Made by a program: the position numbers and the translations under genes. Under the pieces are notes generated by a model. It had not been told where the DNA came from. It did no database searches and saw nothing but the letters and a program-made list of their open reading frames with translations. A stretch of 34,931 nt of DNA. Source: a virus. Location of the stretch: positions 1 to 34,931 of IMG/VR virus record IMGVR_UViG_3300009537_000085. One strand, written 5' to 3'. Positions 6,286 to 14,221 of this stretch are shown piece after piece; position 1 is the first letter of the stretch; each line of letters opens with the position of its first letter.

Positions 6286-7920
6286 CTACTGTAGCAAAGC
6301 TGCAGCAGAAGAAGTGGGGGAGACCTGCGAGCACCAACCAGACGGCAGCTCTACGCAGCTCGGTTGGTATGCGTTGTAAAGGTACAACGACGAGAGCCGA
6401 CCAGACAAGACGTCTCGGTCTGTGACCGCGATCTTTGCCATTTCGTCTGTCAACAACTCACCGAAGAAGTGTTCCTGGTAGTACTCCGGATTCTGCTCTA
6501 CGACAAGGTTCAGTACCGGCGCCAGTTGCCCGAATGCCCCGCGATACCGTGAGTACGCGTTCGCTACCTTCTGCAACAACTCGTCGTCTTCTTCTCCGAG
6601 CTCGGCAGCGGTCTTGATGACCACTACTCGTACCCGTCCTCCTACATGAGGAGAGAATCCAGAGCGTGAGCGGATGAGATGTGACAACGCCTCAGCCAAT
6701 CCAGGAGAGAAGTCGTCCTCTGAGAACGCGGTATGCCCCGTCGGTGAACAGGGTGTAAAGCATCGACCCTCTGACTGAAGCTTTTCGGCTTGGTCGCCCT
6801 TGCCCATGCGGTGCAACATCGCGTACTGGAATTCCCGCGGCTTGGTCACGATACCCATCATGGCCAATGTGGTCAGCAACTTCGAGAGATCACCGCCACG
6901 AAGCACACTGGAAGGTAGGTCCGGTTCGTGCTTCGTGGCTTCATCGAATGAATTTCCCCCCGTGTTCGGGAGTAGTTCCTTGTCGATGTCCGCCTTCTTG
7001 TCCGACGCGGCAGCCTTGCTCGAGCTCGCCATCTTCTCGAGGATTGTCCCTCGGTCCATCTCGACCGGGACAGCACCAGTAGGGAGCTTCTTGCCCGCAA
7101 AGAAGCTGCTGGGAACGAAATAGGAGAGGCTTGGGTCCGAGGCGACCTTCATCAGCACCCCGGATTCCTTGGCAGCTGGGATGAACACATCCGAGATTTC
7201 GAAGAATCTCGGAAAGAAGTTGACGGCCCCCACGATCGTTCCGTCATCGAGAATCGAGCCCATCTGCAAGCGCAAGTGGTCGCAGTAGTCACCCGGTGTC
7301 CTTGAGATGTGCCCACACACGGTGCAGACATCGAACGGGACTTTACATCCCATGCTGATTTGCCTGGACTTGCCCTCATCCAGGTCCTCGAGGATGTCTT
7401 CAGCACCAACAGCCTTGGCCTTCTCTCGATCGTGTCGGACCACGACCTCGACACGATGCATCAACGGGTTCCAGACCGAAAGCACGACCTGACCATAGGA
7501 GAGGCGCGGGTCCTTGTTCACGTGATGGCGGTAGCGCTCGGCACCCTCGAACGTCCGATACCCAAACGTCGTGTAATTTCCGGGCGGGATCTTTTTGCCA
7601 AAAGGCGCTAGCCATCGATCTTCCAGAGCTTTCGCCACCCTCAATGCGTTTCCGTGCTCGAACATGTCGTAGGAGAGCGAAAGAACAGGGAAGATGTCAC
7701 CGTTGACGTTCATCCCCCAGTACTCGAAGGCGCCCATGGGAGTCATCAACACGTACTGGTACCGTGAGTCTGGCCGGAGACTCTTCAGGTAGGACTCGAT
7801 TTTGGGATGCCTGACGCCGGCAATCTTCTCCAAGCCCCCGCCCTTGCGCGTAATGTGCACGGCTTCGGCGAAGCACTGTCCCAGGGTTCCCTGGGTCGAG
7901 AACTGGATGTCCTTCCTCAA
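6286..7920 (-). CDS. Putative prohead (capsid maturation) protease with embedded zinc-binding motif
   Basis: 544 residues from a TTG at 7920 that overlaps the TGA of the gene upstream. No strong ribosome binding site is seen, and no ATG occurs before residue 59. Residues about 55-195 match the pattern of herpesvirus-assemblin-type phage proteases: NVNGDIFP, then HHVNKDPRLSYGQVVLSVWN with candidate catalytic His132 or 133, then QISMGC with candidate catalytic Ser189. Directly after the serine comes C199-x2-C202 with C213-x-H215, a likely zinc site. The C-terminal half is unassigned and carries K-x-A sites (LMKVAS, LEKMAS, VIKTAA, LQKVAN, MAKIAV). Its location upstream of scaffold-like and capsid genes fits head maturation. 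The fold call is by pattern, and the catalytic residues need testing. Confidence 0.8.
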   Translation of the reverse strand: MRKDIQFSTQGTLGQCFAEAVHITRKGGGLEKIAGVRHPKIESYLKSLRPDSRYQYVLMTPMGAFEYWGMNVNGDIFPVLSLSYDMFEHGNALRVAKALEDRWLAPFGKKIPPGNYTTFGYRTFEGAERYRHHVNKDPRLSYGQVVLSVWNPLMHRVEVVVRHDREKAKAVGAEDILEDLDEGKSRQISMGCKVPFDVCTVCGHISRTPGDYCDHLRLQMGSILDDGTIVGAVNFFPRFFEISDVFIPAAKESGVLMKVASDPSLSYFVPSSFFAGKKLPTGAVPVEMDRGTILEKMASSSKAAASDKKADIDKELLPNTGGNSFDEATKHEPDLPSSVLRGGDLSKLLTTLAMMGIVTKPREFQYAMLHRMGKGDQAEKLQSEGRCFTPCSPTGHTAFSEDDFSPGLAEALSHLIRSRSGFSPHVGGRVRVVVIKTAAELGEEDDELLQKVANAYSRYRGAFGQLAPVLNLVVEQNPEYYQEHFFGELLTDEMAKIAVTDRDVLSGRLSSLYLYNAYQPSCVELPSGWCSQVSPTSSAAALLQ

Positions 7921-8873
7921 CCAGTCACCAGCTCAGAAAAGGACGGGAGACTCACGTTCTTGGCTGCAGACACCGAAGGGTGCAGCGGGCCGTGCTTGGA
8001 CTTCCCTCGAGTCTCCTGAATCTGGAGAATTTTCTGGATAAGGTCTGGGTGGATGTTGGGCATTCCGCCCTCAACATACGATGGCTGCTCGAGCATGGTC
8101 CTCACAGTCGCGGCCGCCAGTACCGGTTCCTTCGCGATGTAGGGACTTGCCCGGTGCAGGACCTCGAACATCTGCTTGGCCCTGGGCTCGTGTTCAAGCG
8201 TGGGATCAGCCTTCACCATCCGTTTGTACTGCGGATTCTTGGTGACTCTGTGTGCGACATCCGCTCCACGACCAGCCAACCAGCCAATCCCATGAACTCC
8301 GGCTCCGGCTGCAGCTCCACCGGCTACCAGCGCCGCGCCCAAAAGCAGGGCTCTCTTTGGATCGGCGAGCAAGTGTGCCAACGTCGATGACGATTGTGGA
8401 ATCTGTGAGGTGAGTCTGGCAACAACTCCAGGGCCTCGAGGAGCGGGAGGCGGGACCAGGTTCCTCAACCGCTGGATGCGCCCCGGAGCCCGGCCGTTCG
8501 CAGCCTGCTTCTCCAAGATGCTGGCCTGCTTGCGCATGACCTCAAGCTCTTGACGGGCGTAGGATACCTTTACGGGCGAGAGCTGGGATGCCATTGCTCG
8601 TGTGTAGGATGCTCCTTGCTGCCGTGCCATGCTTTTCCCCGGCCAAGAGAAGTAGAGAAGAGGCAGCCCCATCGCTGCGGCTCCAGGTGTGCGTTTTACG
8701 ATACCAGCAGCCCCTTGTCCAAGGCTCTTCAAAGCCTGAGCACCGCTACCAAGTAGCCCAGGTCCTTTGGGCGCGGCATGTCGAGCAAGCAGTTTCTTCG
8801 CGGCCCAGGACATGCCAGCACCTGCGCGTTCTCCGATATCGGCCGAGGCGTAATACGGCACCTGGCCAGCCAT
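7917..8873 (-). CDS. Hypothetical virion-type protein with Gly/Ala-rich hydrophobic segment
   Basis: 318 residues, ATG with GGAG seven bases upstream. The start overlaps the preceding stop (TGATG). The N-terminal half is basic and Gly/Ala-rich with a short hydrophobic patch (MGLPLLYFSW). A clear Ala/Gly-rich hydrophobic segment (LLLGAALVAGGAAAGAGV, roughly residues 170-195) could span a membrane. The remainder is charged and helical. Two K-x-A sites lie close together (RKQASI, LEKQAA). Such a mix of basic and membrane-active segments occurs in internal virion or DNA-ejection proteins, but no family is recognised. Confidence 0.85.
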   Translation of the reverse strand: MAGQVPYYASADIGERAGAGMSWAAKKLLARHAAPKGPGLLGSGAQALKSLGQGAAGIVKRTPGAAAMGLPLLYFSWPGKSMARQQGASYTRAMASQLSPVKVSYARQELEVMRKQASILEKQAANGRAPGRIQRLRNLVPPPAPRGPGVVARLTSQIPQSSSTLAHLLADPKRALLLGAALVAGGAAAGAGVHGIGWLAGRGADVAHRVTKNPQYKRMVKADPTLEHEPRAKQMFEVLHRASPYIAKEPVLAAATVRTMLEQPSYVEGGMPNIHPDLIQKILQIQETRGKSKHGPLHPSVSAAKNVSLPSFSELVTG

Positions 8874-9754
8874 CAGAGGCTCCGTAACTTGTCATGCAGG
8901 TACGTACTCGTCTTGGAGTGCGCGTTCTCAAGCTTGGCCTTTGCGTTCGTGACCTTGGCGTAGGCCCGGGCAGCCTGTTCGTACTGGGCTGCCAGCTTCA
9001 GCATCGGATGGTCGGTATCTACGACTACAGGCTGAGCGAGTTTCTCCAGCTCGACGCGGGTGTCAATCTGCACGCCCTCCGACATCAGACGCTCTGCCGC
9101 TTCTTTCACGATTCCTTCCGCAAAGGCGGGTGAGTCCAGGACCGCGGACAGGGCCTTGGCAATCTGAAGCACTCCGTGACCGTACTTCAGATGCGCCTGC
9201 TTGAACATCTGGTAGAAGCGCTCGCGCGACTCCTCGAACACGGGCTTGATTCGGTCAACCGAGTAGCGCAAGGTCTCGGCCGCGGCCTTGGCCGTCTCCT
9301 CAAGTCGGTCAGCCTCTGCCAGAGGATTCAACCTTGGGTATTCCTCGGATTCTTCGCTGACACCGAAAGCCTCTCCCAGGTCGATGTCCGGAAGTGGTTC
9401 CTTGGGTGGGTCAACGAACCAATCAGTAGAAGGGTCTCGTACCTGTTCGGCCTTGGTCGCCAACGAGTCTAGGACCCGGTCACTGTCTGCGGGAATGAAC
9501 GAGGCCTCGTGGTCTCCTCCATCCCTGAACATCGAGTTCCATGTAGCCTGGTTTGCAGTCTCGGAGACGCGGCGAACCTCTTCTCTGGATAGCCCTTCTT
9601 CGGAAGCGACCTTACTGACCGCGGCGTTGAGGTTCGAGACCCTACCTTCTACGTAGAGTGCAGCTGCCTGTTTCCCCAAGAGCTTGAGCTTCTCGGCCGA
9701 GCCTGCACTTCGGGGGACACCGCTCGCAAGCTTCTCGAAGAACGATTCCATCAT
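8873..9754 (-). CDS. Hypothetical helical virion-type protein, first gene of the left leftward block
   Basis: 293 residues. It starts with two consecutive ATGs (9754 and 9751), and GAGG is better spaced for the second. It is strongly helical, with an acidic middle and a long C-terminal coiled-coil-like segment (about 240-293). It is very rich in the K-x-A motif: FEKLAS, GKQAAA, SKVASE, VKEAAE, LEKLAQ, LKLAAQ. It heads the leftward block that ends with the capsid genes, with the divergent regulator gene on its other side. No family recognised. Confidence 0.88.
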   Translation of the reverse strand: MMESFFEKLASGVPRSAGSAEKLKLLGKQAAALYVEGRVSNLNAAVSKVASEEGLSREEVRRVSETANQATWNSMFRDGGDHEASFIPADSDRVLDSLATKAEQVRDPSTDWFVDPPKEPLPDIDLGEAFGVSEESEEYPRLNPLAEADRLEETAKAAAETLRYSVDRIKPVFEESRERFYQMFKQAHLKYGHGVLQIAKALSAVLDSPAFAEGIVKEAAERLMSEGVQIDTRVELEKLAQPVVVDTDHPMLKLAAQYEQAARAYAKVTNAKAKLENAHSKTSTYLHDKLRSL

Positions 9755-9773
9755 GTCCTCACTGTACGACCTG

Positions 9774-9785
9774 TTTTAGCATGTT
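9774..9785 (+). promoter_or_regulatory. Candidate plus-strand promoter element (CATGTT variant)
   Basis: TTTTAGCATGTT lies so that its hexamer ends 47 bases before the ATG at 9832. Three other leading plus-strand genes have TTTC-like then CATAAG at 46-49 bases from the start. This copy is the most diverged, and the call depends on the shared spacing. Confidence 0.35.
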
Positions 9786-9802
9786 GGTCGCGGTCTTGGA
9801 TG

Positions 9803-9821
9803 ACACGTTAATTGTGTTAAT
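9803..9821. promoter_or_regulatory. Candidate operator: AT-rich repeat in the divergent intergenic region
   Basis: The 77-base region between the divergent genes at 9754 and 9832 contains GTTAAT twice (9807-9812 and 9816-9821), making TTAA-N5-TTAA, flanked by ACAC and GTGT arms. The stretch is strikingly AT-rich for this genome and lies 10-30 bases before the start of a DNA-binding regulator, so autoregulation is plausible but unproven. Confidence 0.4.
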
Positions 9822-9831
9822 CTCCACCTCG

Positions 9832-10533
9832 ATGCAGGGATTCTACACCAAGGCCGAAGCCGCCAACATCCTGGGATGCTCGATACGGACGATCGGCAAC
9901 CATCTTCGGTCTGGCAAGCTACGTCGACTCGAGGGTGAACATCGAATCTACATTCCAAGAGAGGACGTAGAAAACCTCTACAACTACAAGGTCAGCACCG
10001 TACCTCCTTCTCGTCAGGAGTTCGAGGCCCTGCAAAAGGAAGTTCGGTCTCTTCGCAACGACGTCGAAGTGCTGAAATCTGGGCTGGGTTTCGGTGCAAG
10101 AAGGCCTGTTCGTTCCGAAGCCGACCTACTTCTACTCCGAAGCGAGCTCCTTCAAGACCTTGCCAGACCGGGTTGGACGCAACGCAGGATGATGGAAGTA
10201 GCCGACCTGATGACCTCTCTACGAGAGGAAGAGGTTGAGCTCCTGTGTAAGCACAAGGGTGACCGCGCCTGGTCCCCGTTGTTCGACCTTGTACGCAGGA
10301 TGATTTCTCACGTCGAAGAACACGAGACCTACCCGGCGAACGGGTTGGACATCCTAGGCCATCGTCTGGTTCAGGCACAAGAACGCCTGTATGGCCTGAT
10401 CAACGCGTCGATCAAGATCCGTACTCCGCTCGGAAACGTGCGCGCCAAGCGCATTCTAGAGTCCGTGAACGTAAAACCCGGGGCTCTAGAGGCGTTCATA
10501 GCCCGATATATCGTCCGAAATGCCCAAAAGTGA
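9832..10533 (+). CDS. MerR/excisionase-type helix-turn-helix DNA-binding protein
   Basis: 233 residues from the ATG at 9832. This start puts the domain at the very N-terminus, as is usual for the family. An upstream ATG (9781) would add 17 residues across the candidate operator. Residues 4-50 (YTKAEAANILGCS, IRTIGNHLRSGKL, RIYIPREDVENLY) form a winged helix-turn-helix of the excisionase/HTH_17 type. A coiled-coil segment follows (about 60-82, QEFEALQKEVRSLRNDVEVL), probably for dimerisation, and then a long helical C-terminal part without a known match. It is transcribed divergently from the left virion block, so it may control that block, its own gene, or both. No Shine-Dalgarno site is visible, so the start is uncertain. 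Confidence 0.85.
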   Translation: MQGFYTKAEAANILGCSIRTIGNHLRSGKLRRLEGEHRIYIPREDVENLYNYKVSTVPPSRQEFEALQKEVRSLRNDVEVLKSGLGFGARRPVRSEADLLLLRSELLQDLARPGWTQRRMMEVADLMTSLREEEVELLCKHKGDRAWSPLFDLVRRMISHVEEHETYPANGLDILGHRLVQAQERLYGLINASIKIRTPLGNVRAKRILESVNVKPGALEAFIARYIVRNAQK

Positions 10534-10535
10534 AT

Positions 10536-10566
10536 AAAGCACTAGGTTTTCCTTCATAAGTGCTTT
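10536..10566. promoter_or_regulatory. Inverted repeat between two plus-strand genes
   Basis: AAAGCACT (10536-10543) and AGTGCTTT (10559-10566) form a perfect 8-bp stem around a 15-base loop, starting three bases after a stop codon. No T-run follows, so it is not a classic terminator. The right arm overlaps the CATAAG promoter-like element, so it could be an operator or an attenuating hairpin. Confidence 0.45.
10547..10562 (+). promoter_or_regulatory. Candidate plus-strand promoter element (CATAAG)
   Basis: TTTTCCTTCATAAGTG. The CATAAG ends 49 bases before the GTG at 10609. Similar elements precede the genes at 26967 and 31235 at nearly equal distance. No TTGACA-like -35 box is present. Confidence 0.45.
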
Positions 10567-10608
10567 GAGGTGGAGAACACGTCTTCGCCTCTGTTTTCGG
10601 AGGGCATC

Positions 10609-11268
10609 GTGGAAAAAGAAACGGCCGCGAAAGCGGCCGAGGAGTCGTCTGCTCCTGCAGGTCAGACGACCAAGAAGAAGTCCCGGCCGCCTAGGGATAG
10701 GCGCGCCGAGGTCCTGACCAAGCTCGCTGCAGCTTGGTCAGACGGAAGCCTGGAAAAAGGCTTTCACGATGCGTTGACCGTTGGAGTCAGGGATGGCTTC
10801 AGCGAATACACGCGACTCGTCGTCGAAGGCGACGAGGAACTCGCAGAGTCCCTTGAGTTCGTGGGCGCGCTGATCGCCCACGGATTCGTTGGTCAGGCCA
10901 CTCATGACCTGACCAAACTCAACCTCGGCCTCCGTGTAGGAGGACGAACCTTCCCAGTGGAGATCAAAGCAATGGCCGACAAGAAGAACGACGAGACCTC
11001 GAAGGTCATCACCCTCAAGGACATCAAGACGGGCGACCTCGTCGAGGTCACCGACGAGAACATCCACCTCTTCAAGGATGGATGGCTCCCGGACGTCAGG
11101 CGGCCCCGCCGCCTGGCCGTCACCCTGACCCTGGGCGCCGGGGTCGGCGCCCTGGGGACCCTCGGGGTCCAGGGCATCATGTCCTGGCGGAAGGGCCGCA
11201 AGGCCCAGCAGACCTCGATGCCCTCGGCGGAGGACATCGAGCTGCGCGTCCTGGAGGGCCAGCGCTAG
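10609..11268 (+). CDS. Hypothetical protein with MAHAF-like motif and C-terminal membrane segment
   Basis: 219 residues from the GTG at 10609, chosen over a GTG at 10570 because GGAGGG lies about five bases upstream of it. The Lys/Ala-rich N-terminus holds K-x-A sites (EKETAA, LTKLAA). A middle helical region contains VGALIAHGFVGQA, which resembles the MAHAF motif in two leftward proteins. The C-terminal part begins near the codon at 10972. It contains an Ala/Gly/Leu hydrophobic segment (LAVTLTLGAGVGALGTLGV) flanked by Arg, likely a membrane span. From 10972 on, almost every codon ends in G or C, unlike the first half, which suggests a joined module or selection for expression. It is followed by a strong terminator. 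Despite its strand, its motifs suggest a virion-associated protein. Confidence 0.85.
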   Translation: MEKETAAKAAEESSAPAGQTTKKKSRPPRDRRAEVLTKLAAAWSDGSLEKGFHDALTVGVRDGFSEYTRLVVEGDEELAESLEFVGALIAHGFVGQATHDLTKLNLGLRVGGRTFPVEIKAMADKKNDETSKVITLKDIKTGDLVEVTDENIHLFKDGWLPDVRRPRRLAVTLTLGAGVGALGTLGVQGIMSWRKGRKAQQTSMPSAEDIELRVLEGQR

Positions 11269-11279
11269 GCTGGCTCCCG

Positions 11280-11307
11280 AACCCCCCGCCCTTCGGGGCG
11301 GGGGGTT
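11280..11307. terminator. Strong hairpin terminator between convergent genes
   Basis: A perfect 12-bp stem (11280-11291 with 11296-11307, GC-rich with AA/TT ends) is closed by a TTCG tetraloop. It lies 12 bases after the stop of the plus-strand gene and 7 bases beyond the stop of the leftward terminase gene, so it can serve both directions. No T-run follows on either strand. Confidence 0.85.
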
Positions 11308-11314
11308 CCCTCGA

Positions 11315-13003
11315 CTACTTGCTTTTCTTTCCACTACCCGGAGCGTGTAGGTCCGGACGTCGGTGCTCCCATTGGCTGGCCAAGAGCGCGTAGCAGACCG
11401 TGTGCAAAAAGTCGTCGGGCCGACCTCGAGGGTGGTCGAACTTGAGCTCGTTCATGCGCTCCGAATACTCGGAGTACACGACCAAGATGTCACGTATGAA
11501 CGGCTCCATCTCCTCCCAGTTAGCAAACGCAATACCCAACGCCCTGGGTCCGCGCTTGATGAGCGTGAACACGTCCTGCAGGACACGCGTACGATGGGTT
11601 GTGAAGTGTCCGCCCTCCTTGTTCCAACGCACCTTGTCCTTTTGCTTGCCCGCATGCATGTACAGCATGACCTTGTCGGCACCAAATGCCTTCTGAAGCT
11701 TCGAGTTCGGATAGAAGCCAAAGCCCCAGTCCGCGCCAATGCGGGTGACGTTGAAGACCCGACACCACTTGATGATGTCCATCACCGAGTAGTCGGGGTC
11801 TGACTCCAAGCCTTCATAGCGCTTGGCGAACAAGCAACGGAAGCGGCCCTTGATGTCGTAAGTCCAGATGGAGAGTACGGTATAGCTTTCATCCCCCGTT
11901 CCCCAATCAACTCCCGCCCACGTGTATGTGGACTTCATGTGCCGTGTGGGCTCGTAGACCAACGAGTAGTCCTGCAGGCAGCAACGCCTGACCTCGGCCA
12001 GGGAAACGGGCTTGGTACCCAGGTCGTAAGACCTGGCCATGACCTCGTTCAGGAACTTCGCACGCGAGTATCGGCCTTGCTTGACGAGCAAGGCTGACCA
12101 CTGGCGCCTGAAGACCAAGGGCTTGTCCATGCGCGCGTAGATCGCGATAGGCTGTGGGAGCCTGAACCCCTCCCACTCTGCATCGGCCTTCCCGGTTCTC
12201 ACCCACTGACCATTCCGAATCGGGTCGAGCAAACCACCACAACGCGTTTCATTGTGGAACTTGTACATGCAGACCAGGCCGACCGGTCCGATGTTCTCTT
12301 CTTCGATAATGGACCAATGACCACAGCGCTCGCACCGGACCGCCCACTCGTTCTGCGTAGAGTGCAGAGACCAGTAGAGCTCAAGCGGATTCTCGAAGGT
12401 CTTGGGTGTGCCCGAGTAAATGGAGAACGGTCCATCCTCGATTTCACAAGCGAACAGCGTCTCTTCGATGACGGGGAGGAAGTCCAGGATGATGTCCTGG
12501 AGCTCGTCTACTCCAAGCAGGTCTGAGGCGATGCCTCGAACACGGTCTGGGCTCTTGTAGACTGAGCGAAGCACGATCTTCGCCTGCGTGACCCAACGCT
12601 TGGTCTGCACATTCTGGGTCTGTCGGTCAGCCGCTCCGACTACGCCAATCATCTTGAGCAGGATAGGGCTGTCGGCAATGACCGCGCGCAGCCGTTCATC
12701 CGAGAACTCTCGCATCTGCTCGTGAGAAGCCGTGACGTACAGCGAGCGCAAGTACTCGATGGTGTTGCACAGCGCGATGAACAGGTTCGCAATCGTCGTG
12801 CTCTTCTCACACTGACGACCGAAAATCAAGAGCATCTTCCGTCGCACAGACCCGTCATGCCTGCGAATGACCGGCATGTCGTAGATGTGACTGAGCCACG
12901 GCCGCATGTGCAAGTTCAGGTCCTTGCCCTTGTGCCGGATGGCAAATTCGGCATACTCCCTAGGAGTGAAGTCAATTGTCTGAGGCAGTGCTCGTGCAGT
13001 CAT
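11315..13003 (-). CDS. terL: Terminase large subunit (ATPase and nuclease)
   Basis: 562 residues from the ATG at 13003. A longer frame starting at 13165 is rejected because its N-terminal extension is Arg/Ser-rich and covers a plus-strand gene. The ATPase has Walker A GRQCEKST (62-69, with Glu where many P-loops have Gly, common in TerL) and Walker B LGVDEL (163-168). The RNase-H-like nuclease has its acidic residues at D366 (GVDWGTG), D425 (GADWGFG) and D530/D531 (GRPDDFLH). Between the two domains lies a zinc-finger-like insert with C224, C227, C245 and C255. The enzyme would pump DNA into proheads through the portal and cut the concatemer. It is the last gene of the right leftward block and ends at a strong hairpin. 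No small subunit was identified. Confidence 0.97.
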   Translation of the reverse strand: MTARALPQTIDFTPREYAEFAIRHKGKDLNLHMRPWLSHIYDMPVIRRHDGSVRRKMLLIFGRQCEKSTTIANLFIALCNTIEYLRSLYVTASHEQMREFSDERLRAVIADSPILLKMIGVVGAADRQTQNVQTKRWVTQAKIVLRSVYKSPDRVRGIASDLLGVDELQDIILDFLPVIEETLFACEIEDGPFSIYSGTPKTFENPLELYWSLHSTQNEWAVRCERCGHWSIIEEENIGPVGLVCMYKFHNETRCGGLLDPIRNGQWVRTGKADAEWEGFRLPQPIAIYARMDKPLVFRRQWSALLVKQGRYSRAKFLNEVMARSYDLGTKPVSLAEVRRCCLQDYSLVYEPTRHMKSTYTWAGVDWGTGDESYTVLSIWTYDIKGRFRCLFAKRYEGLESDPDYSVMDIIKWCRVFNVTRIGADWGFGFYPNSKLQKAFGADKVMLYMHAGKQKDKVRWNKEGGHFTTHRTRVLQDVFTLIKRGPRALGIAFANWEEMEPFIRDILVVYSEYSERMNELKFDHPRGRPDDFLHTVCYALLASQWEHRRPDLHAPGSGKKSK

Positions 13004-13389
13004 TGAACCTTCAACCCTTGCTCGAGACCTTGAGCCGCGTTTCTGATGGACGCGTCCTGAGCGTAGCGGAGGAGATTGCGGAGGGAGACTTCCATTCCGC
13101 AAAGATCCCGGTTCGAGAGGTATTGCCGAGTGACTTGCAGGAAACCGCACTTCGGCGCTTTGCACGAGACTGGGTAAGGCGCAAGCTCAAAGACGTAGGC
13201 GTCGATGCCAGACTTGAGAAGCTACCAGCCGGAGCGGGTTGGGAAGACGATGAGGGCAAGGTCACCCCCGTACAGGCCGCGATCATACTCTCCTGGTGGC
13301 CGCGGCCTCCGGAACCGTTGTTCGACCGGTGGAAGCGAGAGGTAGCGAACAAGAAACGAAATCAAGGCCCGAACGTCGACGAGTCGTAG
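12976..13389 (+). CDS. Hypothetical protein on the plus strand, wedged between virion genes
   Basis: 137 residues from a TTG at 12976, with AGGAG nine bases upstream. GTGs at 12988 and 12994 are alternatives. It overlaps the start of the divergent terminase gene by 28 bases and the end of the convergent gene at 13362 by 28 bases. Residue composition is protein-like: an acidic-helical first part, RRFARDWVRRKLKDVG, and a Trp/Pro-rich segment LSWWPRPPEPLFDRWKREV. The opposite strand over the same stretch is Ser/Arg-rich and looks non-coding. No known family. The position next to the terminase would suit a packaging partner such as a small subunit, but no helix-turn-helix was seen. Confidence 0.65.
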   Translation: MSEAVLVQSLNLQPLLETLSRVSDGRVLSVAEEIAEGDFHSAKIPVREVLPSDLQETALRRFARDWVRRKLKDVGVDARLEKLPAGAGWEDDEGKVTPVQAAIILSWWPRPPEPLFDRWKREVANKKRNQGPNVDES

Positions 13390-13757
13390 ACCACGGCAAA
13401 CGTGTCATTGTCCCCATTCAGGGCGATGGGGTCGAACTCGAGGAGATTGGGGTCAAACCCGTCATCCTTGTGCACTCTCCAAACGGCAGTACCTGTGTGT
13501 GCCGCGATGATGTCGTTGTCCAGAACCACGTTGTTGTTGTCGGTCTTGGTCTGAATCAAGAATACGGTCAGCGGGTTCTCGCCCGAGATGTAGACACGGT
13601 CTCCGACCGTGGCGTCGGCAAACCCGCCCGTTCCCGTAGAATCCTGAAGATTGGGGCTACTCGCAGTATTGGTGCCAGCTACGCCCGAAGCTACGGGCGT
13701 TCCGCGGAAGAAGTCGGCGAGGCCCTGAACCCCGGTAAGCTTCCTGGCGACGATCAT
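13362..13757 (-). CDS. Hypothetical beta-rich virion-type protein
   Basis: 131 residues, ATG with AAGGA about six bases upstream, overlapping the previous stop (ATGA). The sequence is rich in Gly, Thr, Asn, Asp and Val and predicted mostly beta, without long helices (DRVYISGENPLTVFLIQTK, TGTAVWRVHKDD). This composition is typical of small structural proteins such as tail or head-surface subunits. It lacks the K-x-A motif. It lies in the leftward operon two genes downstream of a helical protein and ends convergent with the wedged plus-strand gene. Confidence 0.83.
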   Translation of the reverse strand: MIVARKLTGVQGLADFFRGTPVASGVAGTNTASSPNLQDSTGTGGFADATVGDRVYISGENPLTVFLIQTKTDNNNVVLDNDIIAAHTGTAVWRVHKDDGFDPNLLEFDPIALNGDNDTFAVVYDSSTFGP

Positions 13758-14221
13758 GTTGCGTCCTTCACTTCACGGTCAAGCCGTTCGAAGACCTCTT
13801 GCTTGAGGAAACGGTCAACCATCGGGTTGTTGGCCCAGCCTACCACGCGCACGTAGTAGGTCTCTCGGGGCTTTGCCTCGCTATCGGGGTTCTCGCCGAA
13901 TCGAAGTAGGAACAGCGACTCCTGCGGACTTGTGTAGTCTGCTCGGACATCTGCGCGTTCCGGAAGCAGGCTACGGAACGCGCGCTCGAGAGCCAATCCA
14001 AATACCGATGGGTCCCGACCTGGCAGGAACCAGGGAGTGTCCCCCTTTGGCCAGAAGTGGTAGAGCAGGTCGGTCCCCTGCTCGACGTACTCGACATCGA
14101 AGAACTCAAACTCCTTGACCTCGAACTTGAGTGCCAGGTCCGAGAGGCCAAGTCCGGGCTTGACCCCGAGCTTCCCGTTCTCGAGGTCAGCTCGCAGGGA
14201 ACTCGTGGACGTTGTCTGCAT
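13754..14221 (-). CDS. Hypothetical virion-type protein, possible tail or baseplate component
   Basis: 155 residues from the ATG at 14221, preferred to a TTG two codons upstream because AGGAGG lies six bases before the ATG. It overlaps the end of the preceding gene by 35 bases. It has an alpha/beta pattern with VFGLALERAFRSLLPERADVRADY in the middle and a beta-rich end (YYVRVVGWA). A small alpha/beta protein of this length in a tail operon recalls baseplate wedge proteins of the gp25/W family, but the similarity is too weak to claim. Confidence 0.82.
   Translation of the reverse strand: MQTTSTSSLRADLENGKLGVKPGLGLSDLALKFEVKEFEFFDVEYVEQGTDLLYHFWPKGDTPWFLPGRDPSVFGLALERAFRSLLPERADVRADYTSPQESLFLLRFGENPDSEAKPRETYYVRVVGWANNPMVDRFLKQEVFERLDREVKDAT

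Noticed and set aside
13003-13165. N-terminal extension of the terminase
   Set aside because: The extra 54 residues are low-complexity Arg/Ser/Pro and cover a plausible plus-strand gene. The ATG at 13003 gives a normal terminase length.
13681-13700. Hairpin ACGCCCG / CGGGCGT
   Set aside because: A 7-bp stem inside the coding region of the beta-rich protein at 13362-13757, with no T-run and no gene boundary nearby.
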